A stretch of DNA of 64,000 bases, from contig OZ034979.1 of the NCBI GenBank assembly GCA_964030785.1, positions 10,890,883 to 10,954,882 of the forward strand, given 5' to 3'. Shown here piece by piece: positions 23,801 through 37,200 of this stretch. The stretch comes from Siderastrea siderea (Eukaryota; Cnidaria; Anthozoa; Scleractinia; Rhizangiidae). The notes under the pieces were generated by a model that was not told the origin of the DNA, searched no databases, and worked only from the letters and a program-made list of their open reading frames with translations. Position numbers and translations under genes: made by a program. Positions within the stretch are counted from its first letter, which is position 1; each line of letters opens with the position of its first letter.

Positions 23801-26313
23801 TGTACTCATATTTGCTTCGTGCCACGAAACTAGCTAATTACTAGCTACCGTAAGTTTGAATAAGCGTTCTCTCAGATTTCAGTGAAATGGCCGTTTTTAT
23901 ACTAGAAATACATTATCCGTCTGGGATGAACTTGGGCAAAGAATGTTTTTAGTTCATCTGGTTATGTGTCTTGTAGTTCCCCTTGTATAAAGACAGGTAC
24001 ATGACGGATTGTCCATCCATTTGTGTAGTTCATCTTCCAAGCTGAACAAAAGCAGACAGTTTCTCTTGAAGGATAATCTATCTTGTGCCCATCTTTATAC
24101 AGGATGAACTACGAGACACATAGCTAGCTAGATGAATGAAACATTGTTTGCCCAAGTTTGTACCAGACGGATAATGCATCTCTAGAATAAAAAGGGCCAA
24201 TGGCAATTATGGGGGGGGCTTAATTATTTTTGTTTTCTACAGGCGATCCCTTTACAGTCAAGTATTTGACCTGAGGAAGTTGTTGGTGAAGACATTTGAA
24301 GGTGTTTACATTGAACAAGATCCAGAAGATGATTTGAGCTGGAAAAAATGTTTCAGCTCATTATGTCATGCACACCACGTACACCCAACCATAGCCAAAC
24401 AGAAAAAACTAAATCCTGCAAGATTTACAGGAAGAAAAATTAATGTAAGTTAGATATTTAAAAAATATTTGTGTATTGTTTAAATGTATTTATTTAAGCT
24501 TATGTAAAATTAACATTAACTGGACTCTGGCCTAGTGGATGCATGATAGACATGTACACCATACTCAGGAAATTTTATGCTGTAAAATTCTTGCTGATTT
24601 TGTGGGGGTGTGGTGCTGTAGTGTTTAGTGCATCAGACCATAGCTCTGGTGATTGATGGTTTACAGCCTGGTCCAGTGCCATTGTGTTATTCTCTTTGAC
24701 AAGAAACTTTACTTGACACTGCGTCTCTCCATCTAGGTGTGTTAAGGGGTACCAGCGACATACTGCTGGGGGTAACCCTGCAGTGCACTAGCATCCCACC
24801 CAAGGGGAGAACATGTAGCAATATTCATCAGTTGCTTCTTGCTACAAAAACCGACTGTGGCTGTGTGGGTGTCCTGTGGCTGTGTGGGTGTCCTGTGGTT
24901 GTGTGGGTATCCTGCATGGCTTGTGTGCGACTTGACCTTAACCTTTATCTATGCTGATTTTGTGTGCTGTTTCTGTTATCAGTATCATGAAACAATTAAT
25001 GAGGCTCTGGAAGCTGTACCATATGATGGTGTTGTTATAGTCCATGCTGGTGTGTATGATGAGCAGCTGTCAATCAGCAAGCCAGTTTCCATTATTGGAG
25101 CAGGTACAGATTGAAGGTTTAAAATTTAATCCTTTCATCAATATTCATTCTTACAATGATGCATGGATTCTATGTTCTGTGGGTTGTAAGCTTTGCAATT
25201 TTTAAATGTTAAAGTTACATGACTATGTAATTCGTGTACCAAAAATATTGCTTGCCTTATTTAAAACAATCTGTTTATTTTCTTGTGGTTTCTTTTTTGA
25301 CAGCTAAAAGTGAAAGTGAAGGAGCTGTTATTGAATGCAGTTCTTCAACAGTTGTCAGTTTCACTTTTGGGTCATCATGTGCATTTCTGGGACATCTCAC
25401 TGTAAAGGTTTGTAAAGGTTGCTTTGATCCAAAAGATTAAGCAGGCATTCTTCTTACATTCCATAAAATTAATATAATTTTGCAGTATATTGCTCAAGTG
25501 GTATCTATTAAATTTGTAGGTAAACTGCTTTAGGTTCACATGAAACAACAGTACTGCAAACAATGAGGATTAGCAAATTATCATGCACTCTAAAAACTTG
25601 TACAAGTATGTTTCCAGAAAATATTAATACCCTCCCCCCACAGAAGGTTTTTACTTGAATCCCCTATCCCCACCCCTCTAGAAATTCCAGTTTAGCTTCA
25701 TACTTTTTTGTTTAATTGGCTTTTGGGGCCCCACTCCCTTCAGAATTTCCAAAGATCTTTCTTGGGGTGGTCATAGAATACTGACAGTAAATTTGATGCT
25801 TTCTCAAACTGCATTTTCTCAACATGTGAGTAATTCTAACCTGTTGATTAGTTATCAGTTCCTTCTTTTACTGATGGTCACTGTGTTGATTGCAGAATTC
25901 CCCCAGCGATGACTCTCAGCCAACCAGATCAGGCTGTATAGAGGTCGTTGATGAATGCTCTCCTACAATCTACAATTGCAAGCTCACTAGTCTTGCTAGT
26001 GGTAAATGTAGTATTTTATTAAAAACATGTCGTATTCTTTTGTCAGAGGTATCCAGTAATTACTGAAAAAGAACAATCACAATCTAGTTGCGACCAGAAG
26101 ATGGGCTGAAAGAATAGTAGAAACATCAACTTGGAATAAATTGCTTTGATGTACCACCAATTTTGTAGAACTACACTAACAGTGGGCTCATTATTATTAT
26201 TTTTTGAATTTTCTGTTATGTATATACTTTAGTTAAATGTATACTTAGTTGTAGTTATTATTTTAGTATAGACATGGTGATGTAGGAGCCACCTCCTGGA
26301 AATACCATTAAAC

Positions 26314-26383
<70 letters not shown>

Positions 26384-29300
26384 TATTATGTCTTGTAAAT
26401 AACCACTCTCAGGATATGGAAGGCTGCTTTTCAGCTTGCTTATGAGAGAAGGTCATATCTGTAAAGTTTGAAAATAATGCTGTGAATAAGAACGTGATTC
26501 AAGTGGAATGTCCAAATAGTTGATTGCTTAGGGGTGTCATTGAGTGGTCTCATTAGTAGCTTAAGGCCATTATGGGTAGTTTACAACCCCCTTTGTGTAC
26601 TCCAGAGGCCACCTCCTTTTCCTGATTTACACTTCAATGTTTACAACAATTGTCTACCTTAGGTAGTTTTGACACATAGTTGAAAGGTTATTGAAACCAC
26701 TTGTGATAGCTCAGGTGCACCCAACGGCTCGTTTTTGTGGAATATCTGTTCGGCAGGCACAAATCGACTGAGATATTCGGATTTAATTGCTTTGAAAACT
26801 AGATATTTCTTTGACGAAACATGGCTCAGACTTTTGTTACGAGGGAACTGGTTAATTCCTATTGTTGTTGGAGGGATAAATATGTCGTTTAGAGTGCAAA
26901 ATAAGGTCAGCTAGCAGTTTCGAACAGCCATTAGCAGCTCGGAAATTTGGCGGATAGGATTCTGTTTCCTAAAATTTTCTGTGGCCTAAAGTTTCAGCTA
27001 AAAATGCCAAACAGATCAACCTGTATTAGCTGACACAAATATGCCTCTAAAAAGCTCTGAAACAATCTAAGAAAGCATGAAGTTAAACGACGTTTCAAGT
27101 ATTTTTCTAAAATTTTCTCGTTGGATGCCTCTGATATCTGCCAATCAATAGTAGCTTTGTTACTTTAGAGATTCAACATTAGTATTTTGCACTTGGAACT
27201 GTACTGACTGGTTGTTTTGTTCTTGTAGCTGGTGCGACAGTGTATGTGCACGGCAGAGGAGCAAGACCTACATTGTCTGAGTGCCTTATATCTGACTCTG
27301 AAAATGTCGGCATCTTTGTGACAGATGGGGCTCAGGTGAGAAATTCCAACAGAATATTTTTGTGACAAGGGTTGAAAACCATAGCTGATCATCAATTTTG
27401 TGATACCACACTAGTTACAGTACTGTAAATAAGGATCTAGAGCGCCTTGATTGGTTAATCAAATTGCAGATTTCCCTTGTTATTCACCTCAGAGGAAAAC
27501 AAAATGGCTTCCTGTGTTTGTCTCACTAGATTTTAACCATATGACAGAAAATAAAATAATTCACTTGTGTAGTATGTCTTATTAAAAACAATTATTACTC
27601 CATTAAACGTGGGTGAATAGTATTAACCTTGCCACTTTGGGGCTTGGTAAATATCCTCCTATATTTGCCTCTGCCTACAGTGCAGGTGAATAACTGTTTT
27701 AAGTTACCGGTATTATCAATTTCTACACTGCCCTCTAAAGTACTGACAGTGGTGATCGCTGTGGAATTAATCATATGTACTCAATTTAAACCTTTAAGCC
27801 CCAATATTAATGTGCATATTCTCCTTAGTGTTCCCCACATGTTTCTTATGGTACTAGTTAAGAGAATTAGCACAAACATCAAGACACTTCATGTTTGGTG
27901 ATCATTTCCTTTGTTCTCATGACCTGTGCGTTTGATCATGTAGGAATACTGTAACGAGAAAGTAGATGCTTGTCACTATTGGGGCTTCAAGGATTAAGCC
28001 CTGATATGAAAATGCATATTCTCCAAGCTGCTCTGCATACATTTCTAAGGGAACTAGTAAGGAGAATTTGTCTAAATATCAAGACATTTTATTCTTGGTA
28101 ATCATTTCCTTAATTCGCATCATTTGAGTGTTTGAACAAGTAGTGATGCTGTAAAGAGAAATTTCAGTTTCTTCACTGTTAGGGCTTAAAGGGTTAAATC
28201 CCGTCACCAATCAAGAAAGACTTGACGTGAACTCCTTAAATTTTTACAGGGAACGTATGAAGACTGCGAGATAACAAACGTCAAGCTAGCAGGAGTGTGG
28301 GTTCGAAATCACGCCAGTCCTGTTATGAGAAGAAATAAAGTGCATCACGGAAGAGATGTTGGCTTCTTCATATTTGACTATGGGCTGGTGAGTGAGTTCA
28401 GACATTTGCTTGCTGTAAAATGAAAATAAACAGTCTACCCAAGAGTTCCTGCAAACGAGTAAACATTGTTGCAGAAACATTGCTGCGGAAGGTGTTTTCC
28501 TAGGTTTTTTTCTGTTTGCGACTGCAGAAAACGTCTGTTGTGGAAACATTTTTTGCTTCCAAGAAAGAAAAAATATTTCTGATTTTTTCGTTTGGGCGCC
28601 CAAGAAACATTCTGGGAACTGGGAAACAACGTTTCTGCAACAGTTTCCTCGTATGCAGAGGCCTTAACACGTTCTCTTTGACTCCTGGCAACTCTTTTTT
28701 TTTTTTTTTTTTGGTAACCTGTATTCTCGACCGTTCCATCCACATTCCCCATATGTTATACCTGACTGCAGTTTTGTAAAGTTCAGTGTACACGAGGGGA
28801 CTTGTCCCTTCAACCAATAACAGAGACTAAGACCTTTTGTGTGAACTATCCATTTTTCTGAAAAAGTCTATTCACAGAGACCGCGTTGATTTTGGTCCCT
28901 GTGACGAATTCAAACTTGTTAAAATTCGTGGGACATGTTGTGGAAACTTGTTCGTTCGAGTGTACTGTTCGTGCGACTAGTCCCCATAACTGAGTAAAAC
29001 TCCACATGTAGATTGCCTCCACCACCAGACCACTTGTTCCTTTGACTAGTCCCTTCTTGTGTGCCGAACCTTAAGGCCTGGGTACAAGCTCCACTTTGAA
29101 GATAATCGAAGACTTAAGTTATGGTTGCAGCGTGGGCCCTGGCCAGACGATTTAACTTAGGGTGCGTTTCTTTGGGAGCATCCGAAAACGGATTTCTGAT
29201 CCCAGATCATATGGATTCTTCGACACCAAAGAAACGCAAAATCCGAAAAAGGATTATTTCGTCATGACAAGACAGGCTGGAGGCACGCAATATATATATA

Positions 29301-31226
29301 TCAGAACGATATTTCTCTCGTACTGCCCTAGAATTCAACTGGAATGGAATACAAATAATTTATAAACAAGGACAGTATCTGCAGTAGTTCAAGTGAACTC
29401 GCTATTGCGTTCACAATTAGCAAAATCTGGTCCCTGAATTACAGAAATGGTACACAAATGAAGTTATCCTGACGTGTCAATGCTTCTGTCTGTACTTTTG
29501 GAGAAAACTTTTCAAATATACGGAACGGAATAATCACCTGAATTTTTCTTTTTTACGATCGAATGCTTTGTCACGCAAGATCGAGAGAAAATATGGCGAG
29601 ACCAGCAAATTTGCATGGAAGACCGCTTGACGGATGTACTATTTTCGGATCCGTCCCCCAAAGAAACGCACGGATCATGAATCCTAAAAATCCGGATTTA
29701 GATTTGATCTGATGTATCCACTCGGAGTGTGGATTTTTCAGATCACTAATCCCTGATTAAACCACTTTCGGATTTAGTTAAAGAAACGCAAAATCCGTTT
29801 TTGGATACAAGAATCCGGATTTGGATTTTCCCAAAGAAACGCACCCTAAGGGTGCCTGCGTCGCAAGCGTTTCCGTAGGTCTTTGACCGCACAAAAATTG
29901 GCGCGAAAAATGCTTCGAATCAGATTTGCGAAAGCGCCTTCGGAAACGCTTGCTACGCCGGCTAAGTTGACTTATGTTAAGTGATTCTGAAGAATGTTGA
30001 ATGATGTTCGTTCATACAACACAGTTGTATTCAGCAGTTTTCGATGATGTTGATTCCGTATTCCTGAGGTCTCATTAATGAGAGGAAGAATTTGGATGAA
30101 AATCTTCATCCAAATGCTTCTTTTAAATAAATGAAAATTTTCATCTTTCCTACCAAAATAGCCTGCGTATCCTAGTTGCTAACCCTTTGTCAGCTAACAG
30201 AAGGATATAATTTTCGTCTTTTAGGGTTATTATGAAGGAAATGATGTCTACAATAATCGTATTGCTGGTTTTGAGATTCGCTCTGGCGCGAATCCCACAG
30301 TCGTTGGGTGCAAAATTCACCATGGGATGACGGGTGGCATCTATTGTCATGACGATGTAAGTACATAGCCTTCGTGGTTACGGTGGAAGCCCCATGTGAT
30401 GAGGGGCCAAAGGACTGAAAAAACCGTGTTTGTCATAACGGGGGCTCGTTGTAAACGATACCCTGTCATAACGGACTTGTTGGGAATCGACCAAAATCCT
30501 CATTATATCAGGGTTTGGCTATCTTTATTTTGGCTTACGTTTTAAACAGTGTTATGTTGCCCCACTCAGTAATCGGTTTAACCGCGCGATTGCTATATTC
30601 AACTTCAGTTGCGTGATAACGTTTTTTTCGTTATATCAGGGTAAATTTTAAGTTTGGGCTTCTGGATTGTGTTCCTTATATCACGGATTTCGTTACACCG
30701 GGGTTGTGTTCCATACACTTCGGCCGGGCTGAGGAATATCGTTCGTTATCGCGGGGACTTTGTTATGCCGGGGGTCGTTATTTTGGTTTCTGCCATACAA
30801 TAGATACTACCCCTGATACTTGGGAGTTAAAAGGGACTTAAGGTTACAACGACAGCAACGCCAAGGAAACCCAGCCCTGCCAAAATGATTTGTAGTAACA
30901 GGCAACATACATCTAGCAGAAGAGGTAGGCAGCAAGGACCGGAACTTTTCTGTCTTCTAGGAGGTTCTTTGGGAACTTCAGTGTGAACAAGCGGCAAATG
31001 AGTGCCCTTAGGCGTCAAAATTGCCGGCTGCCGCCACATTTTGACAGGGTTGGAAACTGTCACTTAAGCTGTGTATTCACATCCCCTTTTTCTACTTCGC
31101 GATTATTCCAACTCGTTTAATTTTTCTAATGTGTCCGAACTACCCGGGGGGCCGAATTCGTAGCGACGACGCTAAAGTTTAGGCCAAGAACGGAAGATTT
31201 ACTGTCGTTTGTTCCCGTTCGCCATA

Positions 31227-31294
<68 letters not shown>

Positions 31295-34200
31295 AATGAT
31301 ACACACATTTCAGAATGTATAACGCAAATGCAGAGTCATTGGTTTGCTCATTTAAAAAAGTGTATCGGTTCGTAACGTTTGCGTTGTCGTCACTACCGTA
31401 ACTGCGAGTCCTAATAGCGTTTCATCTATGATCTGGACTCTCATCCTATATTAGTTCTTGAATTTTCAGTTCTTCTTTTTTTTTTTCACAGGCACGGGGA
31501 GAGTTCCTTGAAAACAAGATATATGGTAACACTTACGCCGGTGTTTGGATCACGTCACAAAGCAACCCAACCATAAAGTAAGGCTTCCTTTTCATACATT
31601 CGAACATTACTTGTCATAAGTCGGTGTAGTATGATCTTCTGGTTGAGTGTAGTCCCGAGAAGGACTGTTTGTGGTGACATTGACTGACGCTTCGGCAACC
31701 AGAGCGGGAAGCTCTGGTGATGGCTTCCGCTCAGGTTGTCGAAACGTCACTCAATGTCAGTCCTTCCCAGGACTACACTCACCTGGACGATCGTACTTCA
31801 CCGACGTATGATATGAATCCTGGGTTCAAACCATTTACAGTGAACATGAAGTGTATAACACAGTTCTGTTGTTGTTTTCCTAATCGGGTTTTGTGTCTTG
31901 ACGCGACTTTAATTCCTGTCTGTAAGGCGTCGGTCAAGCAGATTAAACGTTAATCAACATTGTTGAATACAACTTTCATGTACGAATGTTTGATGGTGAT
32001 CAAACTTTGTTCCACACCATTCAATGTCATTTAGTGTTATTCAGCATCATCCAAACGGCGTGACCAAACGTGTTTAACATCAAAAATTCCACATGCTGAA
32101 CGGTTTTTTAAGGAAATGGAGAATCCGTTTGGCTAGGGTCTAACAGACCTGAGTCCGTAATAGCGAGTTGTCTCACAAGGTGGAAGTTAGCTATTGTTTC
32201 CAACATGGTTTTTACAACTGTAATGAATGGAATTCAAGGTGTTTTAACAGTTGTCTGCAGTAATTAAGTTGAGGCTTGTCCTCGTGGGCTTTAATTACTG
32301 TTAATGTTTCCTGGTATTTTTTCTTCTTTTAGAAACAACGAGATATATGACGGAAATCAAGGAGGTTTGTTGTTTGTTATTGTTGTTGGAGGAGGTTAGC
32401 TGGGGTAGTTTGTGATGTAATGCTATAATTTAGAACTCTATGGAATTTAGAATTTCATTTTCTAGGCCTGTAAATCCATAGAAATTAGGTGTTTGTCATG
32501 GAAAGTGTTCATTGTACAGAAGAATTATATTCAGCAGTTGTTTTTGGTCGTGAATAAAAAACCAAGAAGAGAAAATTTGTGGGTCAGAAAATGGATCTAG
32601 TTCACAGTTTTACGAAACAAATGGTCAAATTTAGGTCATGGAAAACGTTAAAATCTCATGGAAAAGGTCTGGAAAATCCTGAAATTTTGAAGTCTTAAAA
32701 GAGTACGAACCCTGACATATTTTCAGCCGTTATCACCCCACCCATTATTTTCTTATATTTTAAATTCTCCCTCCAGGAGTTTACGTCTTTGGCGAAGGAA
32801 AGGGACTGATAGAAGGAAACAATATTCACGGTTGGAAGAAAACACTTCTATTTATTTCTTTAGTTTGCTTCAAGTTCTAAAAATGTTGAAAAATTCTTAA
32901 GTCTTCCAATACATTGTATAATTATTTGCGTTTCATTTTAGATAATGCGCTGGCTGGAATTCAGATAAGGACCAAAAGTAACCCGATTGTTCGATGCAAC
33001 AGAATTTACGGCGGCCTTCACGGTGGAATATACGTGGTAAATAATTATATTTAAATAAGGGCCTGGCTACACTAAAAAACATGGAACATTGTTTCCTCTA
33101 ATTGGTTTTGCTTTAGCTAAACTGGAAAACATATCATCGGTTCCGAAGCAAAGTTTGCGTCTAGAAAGAAGTGATTGTTTTGGCTTGATTGGCATAATCT
33201 TGTTTCGAAGAAGTTAACTTTGCTTTCGCAACATATGTTTCTCATAGCTAAACGTGGAAACAATTGCTTCCACCACAATGTTTCCGGTTTTATCCAGGCC
33301 CTAACTCGAGAGCTCCTGATTTCATTTGCGGTAAACGCAATGAACCAATTAGAAAATCTTGTACCCGGTGCCAAGCGGGAGAGACGTGTGTAAAACGACA
33401 AGTTTGCCCCCAATTAGTTAAAAAAGGGGGCGAGCACTTTATATGCGACCGAAGGAGCCAATATCAGATAGTGAAAAATTTCCCGTAGCGATTGAAAAAC
33501 AGCAACAACAAACAATCGACCAGACAGCCAAACAAAAAAAGGAAAATCTTATGAGACCAAAAAATTCTCGAAACGTTCCAACTGAACAAATTTTCAAAGG
33601 TTCTGGGTTGAATAGATCGAATTTCAGTAAGGTGACCGGTTTGAGAATTCCCGGAAACCTTTCCTTTAACATTCTTCTTCGATCAGAACGTTTCACAAGT
33701 TTTGAACCAAACACAAAATGTAAGAAAAGAGCCTCATTTTTGTACAACTTGTCGTGCGGCAGTGTTGGGTTTTAAGCTGAGATTGTTTGTTGCGCGTAAT
33801 ACTATCTCCGGGCCCCACAAATTTTCATGTTACAAAACGTATAGGCGATGTCGACTGTCTGAAACATTTCCTGCGCGACAAGTTACACGAATTTTTTTTT
33901 CGTTTCACTTGGCCTTTAGTCTGCATGACATGTCTCTTTGCATGTGTAGTTTACTCATAAATTGACTGACGCTCTTTCATGTTTTAGCACGAGGAAGGCA
34001 TGGGACTTATAGAGGACAACGAAATTAACAACAACACGCTTGCAGGTGTATGGATCACTACAGGTAAGTTTGGTTTAGTTTGTGTGCAAGGAAGAAAAGT
34101 CAAATTAGACAAGCACTTGTCGATAATTTCGAAACTTGCGTGTTTCTCTTTTTTTGTTTTTTTATTTTGTTGACTTTGCTCATATCTAGGAGAATTTGGG

Positions 34201-37200
34201 GAAAAATTTGAAACACTACGAGAAAGAAACAAAAGAGGGACACTTTTATTTTTGAATTTGAGGAAAGAGGACACCAAAAAAAAAAATCCTGGAAGCTTTT
34301 GCCGGCAATTTAAGATCCCACACAATGAAGAAGAAGTCGGGAAAGAAAATTATTGCAACAAATTAAAAGGTCGGATCCGTCCCTAAATCAATCGGGTAAA
34401 GTACACTACTGCATGTGTCAATAATTAAATCGTACGTGTGGACTGTGATCTGTGATTGGCAGGGAAGCAAAACCTCTTGAAGTTTGTACAAAGGATATTT
34501 AAAAAAAATAGTACTAATGTTAAATGGTGTTTTATTTCCACTGTTATTTCAAAAGTGAAACCTTTTATGAACCGCTTGTTTTGTTTGTTTGTTTTTTTGC
34601 ACAGGAAGTACCCCGACACTAAGACACAATAGAATACACAGTGGAAAACAGGTGATTCATCGGCGCTTGTAGAAATTGCTGTTAACCGAGAAGGTGTTTA
34701 AAGCGAACTCCAAGATACTCAGAAAGAATTCATTTTGAAATGGGATACTTCTACGTTCGTTTATTTGTGCTTTGTTTTTTCAATGCGAAATTAGGCCCCG
34801 TCCACGCTTAAGGCCGAGTAGTACGGGAAAAATGTTCGAGCAACTTGTCGCGCAACAAGGTTGCGTTGTAAGTTGAGAATGTTTGTTGCACGTATTACCA
34901 CCTCCGTCCGCAACAAATTTTCATGTTGAGAAAAGTAAAAGCGACGTCTACTTTTTGCAACATTAAAGTCGTTGCACGCGGAGGTGGTAATACGTGCAAC
35001 AAACAATCTCAACTTGCAACGCAACCTTGTTGCACGACAGGTTGCACTGAAAAAAAAGATTAAGTTGGAAACAAAAAATTTAAGAATTGACTAACCTTGT
35101 AAGTTAGTTATCTTGTAGGTCCGGCTCTGTTAAAACTTATTTCTATAGTTGTGTATTTAAAAGGATGTGGATGAAATTAAATTAAATTAAATTGAAGGAA
35201 CTAAACCTAAATGATAAAAGTAATAAATCTTCGGCTATCGTAGAAAGTTGTTTGTTCGTAAATTGCTATTACAAGATTGGTCCTAGATTTAGGGTAATTA
35301 AAATTTTCTTCAGTTCCTACTTCTTTGATGACTACGTAAATGTTCTCGTTATTTTCAGTCTTAAATTTATCTGCTTTGATGCAAATAAATTGAACCTACT
35401 GTAGTCTTCCTAAAATAACCACAATTGCACCATCACTTTGCACAACAGAAAACAGGTATCAACTGTATGTGATTCATACAGACAGACGATTTAGATGCTA
35501 TTTGAGCGGCAATTTTTAGTGCAATTTCCCATCACCTGTGTTAGCTATCGGCGATAGTGCGATTTTGCATAAAGGGGGTACGTCTTCTTTGCCGCGATTT
35601 TGTTGCAAAAAAAAAACAAACAAACAAACAAACAAAATAAAAACAACAACAACAAAGAAAAAAACAAAACAAAAACCGCCTTTGCGTTCGTTCACAGTGC
35701 CCACAAGCGATGTGAAATCACGCTTCGGCCTAGTTCAAACGTCGAATTTTCATACGGCTAACTTAGTGCAAATTGCCTTTGCTCATTTGGAGTAGGTTCG
35801 CCAAATGATAAGTTCGACGTTTGAACTAGTCCTTAATTCGCGTTTGAAATTGCCTTTAAAAAGGAATATGCACTAGTCTGTCCAAAAGCTCAATGTACCC
35901 TGTGTCTTTTATTGTTGTAACACAACGAGAACCCGATTTACTCATAACTTTCATACACTAGCGTACAAAATGTACGACTCAATGAAGAGGTGAAAAGTTG
36001 TAGTTCGACCGTTTTTTCTTTCAGAAAAAAGACGGACTGAGTAGGACTGGCGACGAACAACTGCACTTGAGGTTAAAGCACAAATATAAATCGAGTCAAA
36101 CGTGTTTGACGAGTTTATAATAACCTTTAAACTTAACCTTAAATATTCGATTCAACTTAAAACGAGTGCACTTTATATGTCGCTTGCGCCAAAGGTAAAT
36201 CTTTTTTGTACTTCTGAATTTATTGCTTTATACTATTTTTCTCCGACAGGGGATTAACATTAAAGAAGTTATCTTGAAACATGAAGCTGCCTTTAAATTC
36301 TCATAATAATATCAAATCTAAGTTGATAATAAAATATTTTAGTGATATTTTAGTGGAGAAACAAAGGTGCAGGTTAAATGCATATAAAAGAAATTATTTT
36401 GGTTCAAAAATAAACGTCCTAAATTATTGATTTCACTAAAACTTAATCTATGTCCAAAGGCGTTAAAAAAGACAAAAATTTTAACCTATAGTGATGCTTT
36501 TGATATGTTATGAAGCACTAAACAAACTAAGTTATCCTGGCTGACAATGATGAAAAGATATTTTTGTCACATTTGTTACTTGTCATTTTGTTCCAAAAGA
36601 GACGTTTTCTAGACGTTCAATATCTGACTTTATAACACAGTTGTAAATAACCATGAGAAATTTAATGATTCTAAACGTAAATAATTCCCAAGACATTAAG
36701 TCGGAATCATATACTAATTCTTTAAAACGACAAATCTTGCCTTCTAAAGGCAAGAGAGGGCGAGGCGTTGAGATCTCAGTAGAGACAGAAATCTCACGTA
36801 ATAAAATAAGTAAATAAATAAGTGAGTAAATTCTGCAAGAACAAAGTCCTCAGGAGTTTGTTTACGAATCTGTAGAGGTAAAATTGGATTTCTGGGCATT
36901 TTTACAGGATATAATTCTAAGGGCGGCGAAAGATTGTCTGTTCAAATTTGAGAGCTGGAGATTTAGGGGAAATGTTTACCAACTTTTCAAGCATTTGTCA
37001 TTTCAAGTATTTGGCCTATTTCGTTCTCAGGTTGGGGTTTACTTCTACGATGGGGGCTGTGGTGTTCTCGAAGACAACGAGATCTTTAATCACAAATACT
37101 CAGGGATTCAGATAAGGTAAGGGTGGAAGGACCGTTGTCTGCAACTTGATGAATAACTAAACGATTAAAAAAGCCTTTGACCTCGGAGGGTCAGGACGAA

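Noticed and set aside
31126..31308. Poly-Ser minus-strand frame
   Set aside because: Translation of the (GAT)n microsatellite in FBXO11 intron 11.
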